Shown in pieces: positions 59,862-64,000 of a DNA stretch of 64,000 bases (its first letter is position 1; each line of letters begins with the position of its first letter). The position numbers and the translations under genes were made by a program. The notes below the pieces were generated by a model that ran no database searches, was not told the origin of the DNA, and was given only the letters and a program-made list of their open reading frames with translations. This DNA is from Diacronema lutheri (Eukaryota; Haptophyta; Pavlovophyceae; Pavlovales; Pavlovaceae). The DNA is taken from positions 372,001 to 436,000 of the forward strand of contig JAGTXO010000020.1 of assembly GCA_019448385.1 (NCBI GenBank). The letters are read 5' to 3'.

Positions 59862-62800
59862 TCACGCAGCGTCCGCCGGGCCCGCGCCCTCGAGCCTGCA
59901 CGTCGGCGGCCAGGATGTCTCGCGCCCGCCGCCCGCCGCACACGCCGCGGCGGTGCTCGCCGGCGCGCCGGCGCGCGGCCCTCCGCCCCTGGGCGACGCG
60001 CCGTTGCTCCCGACACCCTTCAGCGCGACGCGCAGCGCGGCGCCCGCGCCTCCGCTCGCCTTGAGCGCCTTCTCGAGCTCGGCGCGCGTCTGCTGCAGCG
60101 CCTGCACGATGGCGGCGGGAGGGGTGGGTGGTGACAGGGGGTGGCAGGGGGTGGCAGGGGGTGGCAAGGGCGGGAAATTGTGGCGCGCGGCGGGTGCCGC
60201 GTGAGGGCGCCCGCACGTCTTGCGTCGCGTGGCGTGCGCATCGCTACTGCCTCCGCGCGGCGCGCAAGCCCGCGTAGCCCGTCGCGCGTCCCCGCACAGC
60301 CCGGCGCGCGTCCCCGCACAGCCCGTCGCGCGTCCCCGCACAGCCCGTCGCGCGTCCCCGCGTAGCCCGTCGCGCGTCCCCGCACAGCCCGTCGCGCGTC
60401 CCCGCACAGCCCGTCGCGCGTTCGACGCCCGCGTGGAAGCGGCCCGCGCGCAACGGCCCGCGCGTAACGGCGCGCGTAACGGCGCGCGTAACGGCGCGCG
60501 CACGTCTCGGCCCTGCAGCACTTTCTGCAGGTCGGCGTGAAGCTCGTGCTGCTGCGCGAGCGCCGCGCTCAACCGCGCGTCCTGCGCGCGCATCGCACCG
60601 CGTCCGCCGCTCCCCGCGCGCGTGAGGCGACGTGGCACGCGCCGCGCGCGCCGCGCGCCGCGCACGCGCGCCGGCGCGGCGGTGCGCGCGCGCGCGCGCG
60701 CGGCGCCTGCGGGCGGGCGCGCGGCGCGGCGCGGCGAGGCGCGGCGTGGCGCGGCGCGCCTTTTGGCGCAGCTCGGCGGCGAGAGCGCGCGCGGCGTCGC
60801 GCGCGCGCGCCAGCTCCGCGTCGCGCTTGCCAATCTCGTCGAGCAACACCGCCTGTGGCGAGTCGGCGTGGCGCAGCGCAGCCGTCGCCGCGGCGAGGCG
60901 CGCGTGCGCGCGCTCGAGGGCCCCGCGCGCCTCGCCGAGCTGCGCGGCGAGGCCGTCGGCGCGGCGGCGCTCGGCGAGCGCTTCGCGCGCGAGGCGCACG
61001 CCGCGCGCCGCCGCGCCCGCGCCGCCCGCCGCCGCGGCAAGCGCGAGCTCGGCGCCCGGGCGTGCGCGCGCGCGACCGCCCGCGTCAGCGTCGATGTCGT
61101 CGGCCGTGGCCGCGGCGCTGAGGACTGCCTCGTCAGCCTCGGCCTCGAGCGCGTCGATTGCGCCGGCGCGCGCGGCGAGCGCGGCGTTGGCCGCGCGCAG
61201 CCGCGCGAGCTCGTCCGCCGTCGCCGCCTGCGCCGCGTAAAACTCGGATTTTAAAATCTCCGCCTTGTCCTTCCACAACGCCAGCACCGCCTCCTCGCGG
61301 CGCAGCGCGTTGCTCGCGTCGGCGTGCGCGGCGGCGAGGCGCTCGGCCTCGAAGCGCGCGAGTGCCGCGTCGTGCCGCGCGGACGCCGCCTCCGCCGCCG
61401 CCTCCGTTCGCGCCTGCGCGAGCTCGAGCGCCAGCGCGTCCGCGCGCGTCTCGAGCGACGCCGCGCGCTCGGCCCACCGCGCCGCGTCCGCGCGCGCGCC
61501 GTCGCGGTCGGAGGCGAGCGCGTCGAGCTCGCGCGCGGATGCGGCGCGCGTCCGCTCCGCGTCGGACGCCGCGGCGTCGCGCCACTTGCCCACCTCGCTC
61601 TCCACGCGCTCGACGAGCGCGCCTTGCGCGCGCTCCGACGACTCGACGGCGCGCGCGAGCAGCGCCGCGCGGTCGGCGCGCTCGCGCTCGAGCGCGGCGA
61701 GCGCGTCGGCGAGCTGCGCGTCGGCGGCGCCAGCGCGCACCTCCGCACTGTCGGCGCGCCTGCGCTGGGCTGCCACCTCCGCGTCCAAAATTCGCCTCGT
61801 CGTCTCGGCGTCTGCGCCGCGCGCGCGCTCGCGCGCGAGCTCGGTGGTCGCGGCGCTTGCCTCGCCGCGCGCCGCCGCCGCGTCAGCGCGCGCGCTGCCG
61901 GCCGCGGCCTCGGCGGCGGCGAGCGCGGCGCGAAGGGCGCGCAGCTCGCGCACGTCCGCGCGCGCGCCGAGCTCGGCGGCCTCGTCACGCAGCGCGCGCG
62001 CCTCGGCGAGCGCCGCGTCGGCGGCCGCGCTGCGCTGCCCGGCCGCCTCGCGCGCGCCCCGCTCGCGTGCCGCGTCCTCGCGCGCGCGCGCCGCGTCGGC
62101 CTCGGCGCGCTCGGCGCGCGCGCGCTCGCGCGCGGCGGTCTCGTCGGCCTGCTGCGCCGCCGCCTCCGCGCGCGCCGAGCGCGCCGCCGACAGCTCGTGC
62201 GCGCGCAGCAGCGCAAGGTCGTGCAGGGGCAGCGCGGACGGCGGCGCGCGCCGGAGCGCGCCGAGCCGAGCGGCGATCGCGGGCGCGTCGGGCCCAGCCT
62301 CGTCGAGCGGGCGGGCGGCGAGCAGCTCGGCTCGCGCGCGTGAGATCGTCTCGTCCGCGCGTGCTTCGAGCGACTGCTGCGCCGCGCCCAGCTTGGACAC
62401 CTCCGCGGCGGTCGAGAGCTGCGCAGCTCGGAGCGCGCCGTGCGCCGTCTGCAGCTCGGCGTCCGCGAGCGCGCGCGCCGCCTCGGTGGCGGCGAGGCGC
62501 TCGGCGAGGCCGCGCGCCTGCGCGGCGAGCACGCCGCGCTCCTCCGCGTGCGCGCGCGCGCGCTCGCGCAGCTCCGCCTGCAGCTGCGAGAGCGCGGCGC
62601 GCATCGAGCGCGCGAGCGTCTCGAGTGAGCGGCGCGAAAGCGCGCCGCCGGCCGCGCCGCCGCCGCCGCCGCCGCCGCGCGGCGCGGCGGCGTGCGACGC
62701 GGCGTCGGGCGCGTCGGAGGGCGAGTCGACGGTAGACATGGACTCCGACGAGCCGCCGGGTGACGAGCTCTCGTCGCTCAGGAGCACGGACGCGAGCGCG

Positions 62801-63021
62801 CCGCTCGCGTCGCGCGGCCGCGCGCCGCCGCCGCCGCGGCGCCGCGCGCCGGGCTCGTCGTCGTCGTCGTCGAGCTCCGAGTCGGACGCGTGTGTGGACA
62901 AGCCGAGCTCGGAGAGGCTGTCGCCGAGCAGCTCGTCCTCGTCCACGTCGAGCCCGAGCTTGTCCAGCAGCGCGCTCAGCCGTGAGCGGCTGGACCCACC
63001 CCTTGGCCCAACGGTCGCCAT
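59862..63021 (-). CDS. PIBF1/CEP90-like coiled-coil protein
   Basis: Exons 63021-60760, 60581-60504 and 60101-59862 join in phase to 859 residues. Nearly the whole protein is Ala/Arg/Glu-rich coiled coil. The part near KSEFYAAQAATADELARLRAAN, and later VRLAREALAERR and SPQAVLLDEIGKRDAELARA, follows the layout of progesterone-induced-blocking-factor-1 (CEP90): a KEFY-like segment, a VHLARRVL-like segment and an R-Q/K-R-D-x-x-I-like segment before the C-terminal helices. PIBF1 is a centriolar protein needed to build cilia, reasonable in a flagellate. Exon 1 uses a GC donor (AAG then GCGCGC), exon 2 GTGCGC. The start lies 53 bp from the divergent RNASEH2C start. Coiled-coil composition makes the family call moderate. 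Confidence 0.65.
60277..60424. repeat. 22 bp tandem repeat in PIBF1-like gene intron 2
   Basis: The unit begins CCCGTCGCGCGTCCCCGCAC and is repeated about seven times. It lies in the intron between exons 2 and 3, and a 12 bp CGCGCGTAACGG repeat follows at about 60455-60500. Both are open in all frames and create artificial ORFs. Confidence 0.9.
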
Positions 63022-63074
63022 TCCCCCGGCCCTCCCCTCCCCCGAAAAAGCGCGCGAAGAAGGGCGCCGCAACG
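63022..63074. promoter_or_regulatory. 53 bp bidirectional promoter region
   Basis: Only 53 bp separate the start codons of the PIBF1-like gene (minus strand) and RNASEH2C (plus strand), so their promoters and 5' leaders must overlap. No TATA-like sequence is present. Confidence 0.6.
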
Positions 63075-63503
63075 ATGGGAGCGGGAGCGGAAGGCGAGGC
63101 GGGCGCGCTGGAGGCGCTCGGCGCAGAGGTGCGCGTGCACCATTTGCCGTGCAGGGTGAAGCACACGGGGCCGGCGCGCGTGTCAACATACTTTCACCCC
63201 GCCGAGCGCGGCGACACCGAGTCGGAGTGCACATTCCGCGGCCGCAAGCTCGTCGGCGTGCGCTTGCCCTTGCCCGACGGCGCGCGCGGCTTCGTGCTGC
63301 GCCCGAGCGCAGAGCCGGCGGAGTCGCCGGCGGAGCGGCGATGGGACGCTGCGCCATTCAGCGCGCTCACCTGGTGGGGCGCCGACTTCCCCGCCGCGCC
63401 CGGCGCCCTGCACGCCGCGGCGGCATGGCTCGAGACCGCGGCGGCCGTGCACGACGACGTGGCGCCCGAGCAGCAGCACGCCGGGCTCTGCGCGCAGGCG
63501 TAG
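63075..63503 (+). CDS. RNASEH2C: Ribonuclease H2 subunit C
   Basis: 142 residues, near the usual ~160. The segment VHHLPCRVKHTGPARVSTYF, the FRGRKLVG core, GFVL, and FSALTWWG match the AYP1/RNASEH2C family in order and spacing (LLPCEV, F.P, FRGR.L.G, F..WG in the human protein). The subunit forms, with subunits A and B, the nuclear enzyme that cuts RNA in RNA/DNA hybrids and removes single ribonucleotides from DNA. It is non-catalytic and scaffolds subunit A. Confidence 0.9.
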   Translation: MGAGAEGEAGALEALGAEVRVHHLPCRVKHTGPARVSTYFHPAERGDTESECTFRGRKLVGVRLPLPDGARGFVLRPSAEPAESPAERRWDAAPFSALTWWGADFPAAPGALHAAAAWLETAAAVHDDVAPEQQHAGLCAQA

Positions 63504-63779
63504 CGCGGGCGAGGTGGAGCGGCCCGCACTCGCGCGCACGGGCCGGCGGGCGCACCTCGCCGCAGCTCGCGCTCCGCGATGGCGGACGAATCCGCCGAGG
63601 CCCGCTGGCGGCCCGCCCCCGACTCGACGTCACCGGGCGCACTCTACTCGCGGAGTTGGAAACTCCCCGAGTCCCCGACGTGGGCGCTTGCCTATGCACG
63701 TGAGCCAGAATCGCCTCAGCGCCTGTCCGCGCCCAGCGGGGTGCCGTACCCGGCGTTCAAAAAATTCGGCAGTCAGAAC
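63504..63779. other. Intergenic, convergent
   Basis: 276 bp between RNASEH2C and the stop codon of a gene on the opposite strand. Nothing recognisable beyond a lower-GC stretch at about 63740-63790, suitable for 3' ends. Confidence 0.5.
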
Positions 63780-64000
63780 TCAGAAGGTCTCGGGCGGATG
63801 CTGAAGCGCTGTCGGCATGGCACTGCAGCGCTGGCCGGCCGCGCCGGCGCTGGCTGCGCCCGCGAGCGCCTCAAGCGTCCACGCGCGCACGGCGGCCTCC
63901 TCGTCGGCGCCGAGCGCAACGCCGGCAGCCGCGCCGGCCGCGTGCGCCTCGTCCACGCGCCGGTCGAGGCCGGCGCGCACAAAGCGCGCCTCGACCGCGA
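63780..64000 (-). CDS. C-terminal end of an unknown gene (partial)
   Basis: An open frame enters from the right edge and stops at 63780. The last 70 residues are helical and Ala-rich (VDEAHAAGAAAGVALGADEEAAV, ending QHPPETF). Other frames have poorer composition. No domain can be named from this piece. Confidence 0.45.
   Translation of the reverse strand, partial: AVEARFVRAGLDRRVDEAHAAGAAAGVALGADEEAAVRAWTLEALAGAASAGAAGQRCSAMPTALQHPPETF

Noticed and set aside
1-64000. tRNA and rRNA genes
   Set aside because: I looked for T-loop-like and rRNA-like stretches and found none convincing. A covariance-model scan would be needed to exclude a tRNA.

Overview
The window is GC-rich nuclear DNA of a unicellular eukaryotic alga. 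I read it as most likely a haptophyte. The basis is spliceosomal introns with GTGCGC-type (and some GC) donors and GCGCAG acceptors, two proteins with N-termini that look like secondary-plastid targeting presequences, and conserved eukaryotic genes (BMS1, CHMP5, RNase H2C, a TTP-type CCCH protein, a PIBF1-like protein). The species cannot be fixed from sequence alone. Because stops are rare at this GC content, long antisense ORFs mean nothing by themselves; gene models here rest on recognisable motifs plus phase-compatible splice sites.

Left and centre (1-40.9 kb) are accessory DNA. A 4.85 kb inverted repeat (1-4851 and 32210-37062) brackets a 27 kb spacer. It carries part of a gene found three times in the window, and a fourth starts at the left edge. 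By exon phase the gene encodes an N-terminal nucleoside-hydrolase-like domain, about seven membrane segments and a C-terminal TIR-like domain. Two copies look intact (31198-35040 and 37029-40891, plus strand). One is broken (4852-6520, minus strand), with an early nonsense codon, and is fused to the left repeat arm.

Inside the spacer, on the minus strand, lies one very large gene (22456 to 7020). Four phase-compatible exons give about 5,025 residues: a ubiquitin-specific-protease-like domain, an Ulp1/adenain-like cysteine protease, a YqaJ/lambda-exonuclease-like nuclease, a chromodomain and a C-terminal Fanzor/TnpB-type RuvC nuclease. It looks like a mobile-element polyprotein. Next to it are a frameshifted Helitron-type Pif1 helicase remnant (24.15-25.76 kb), a foldback element (25.87-26.21 kb), a decayed unknown gene (26.6-27.6 kb), and a DEAD-box helicase gene with a partial inverted duplicate, bounded by ~95 bp inverted repeats (28326-31122).

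The right part (41-64 kb) is mainly a normal gene neighbourhood: an ArfGAP/hydrolase-like fusion, a tandem CCCH zinc-finger gene, the 11-exon BMS1 gene (minus strand, 55751-46811), a plastid TPR protein, a small unknown, an SDR oxidoreductase, CHMP5/VPS60, a PIBF1-like coiled-coil protein, RNase H2C and a partial gene. BMS1 introns hold a 64-copy 19 bp minisatellite, several poly-G tracts (poly-C in the transcript), a GGGGAA array with a long hairpin, a 32 bp perfect palindrome and interstitial telomere-like repeats.
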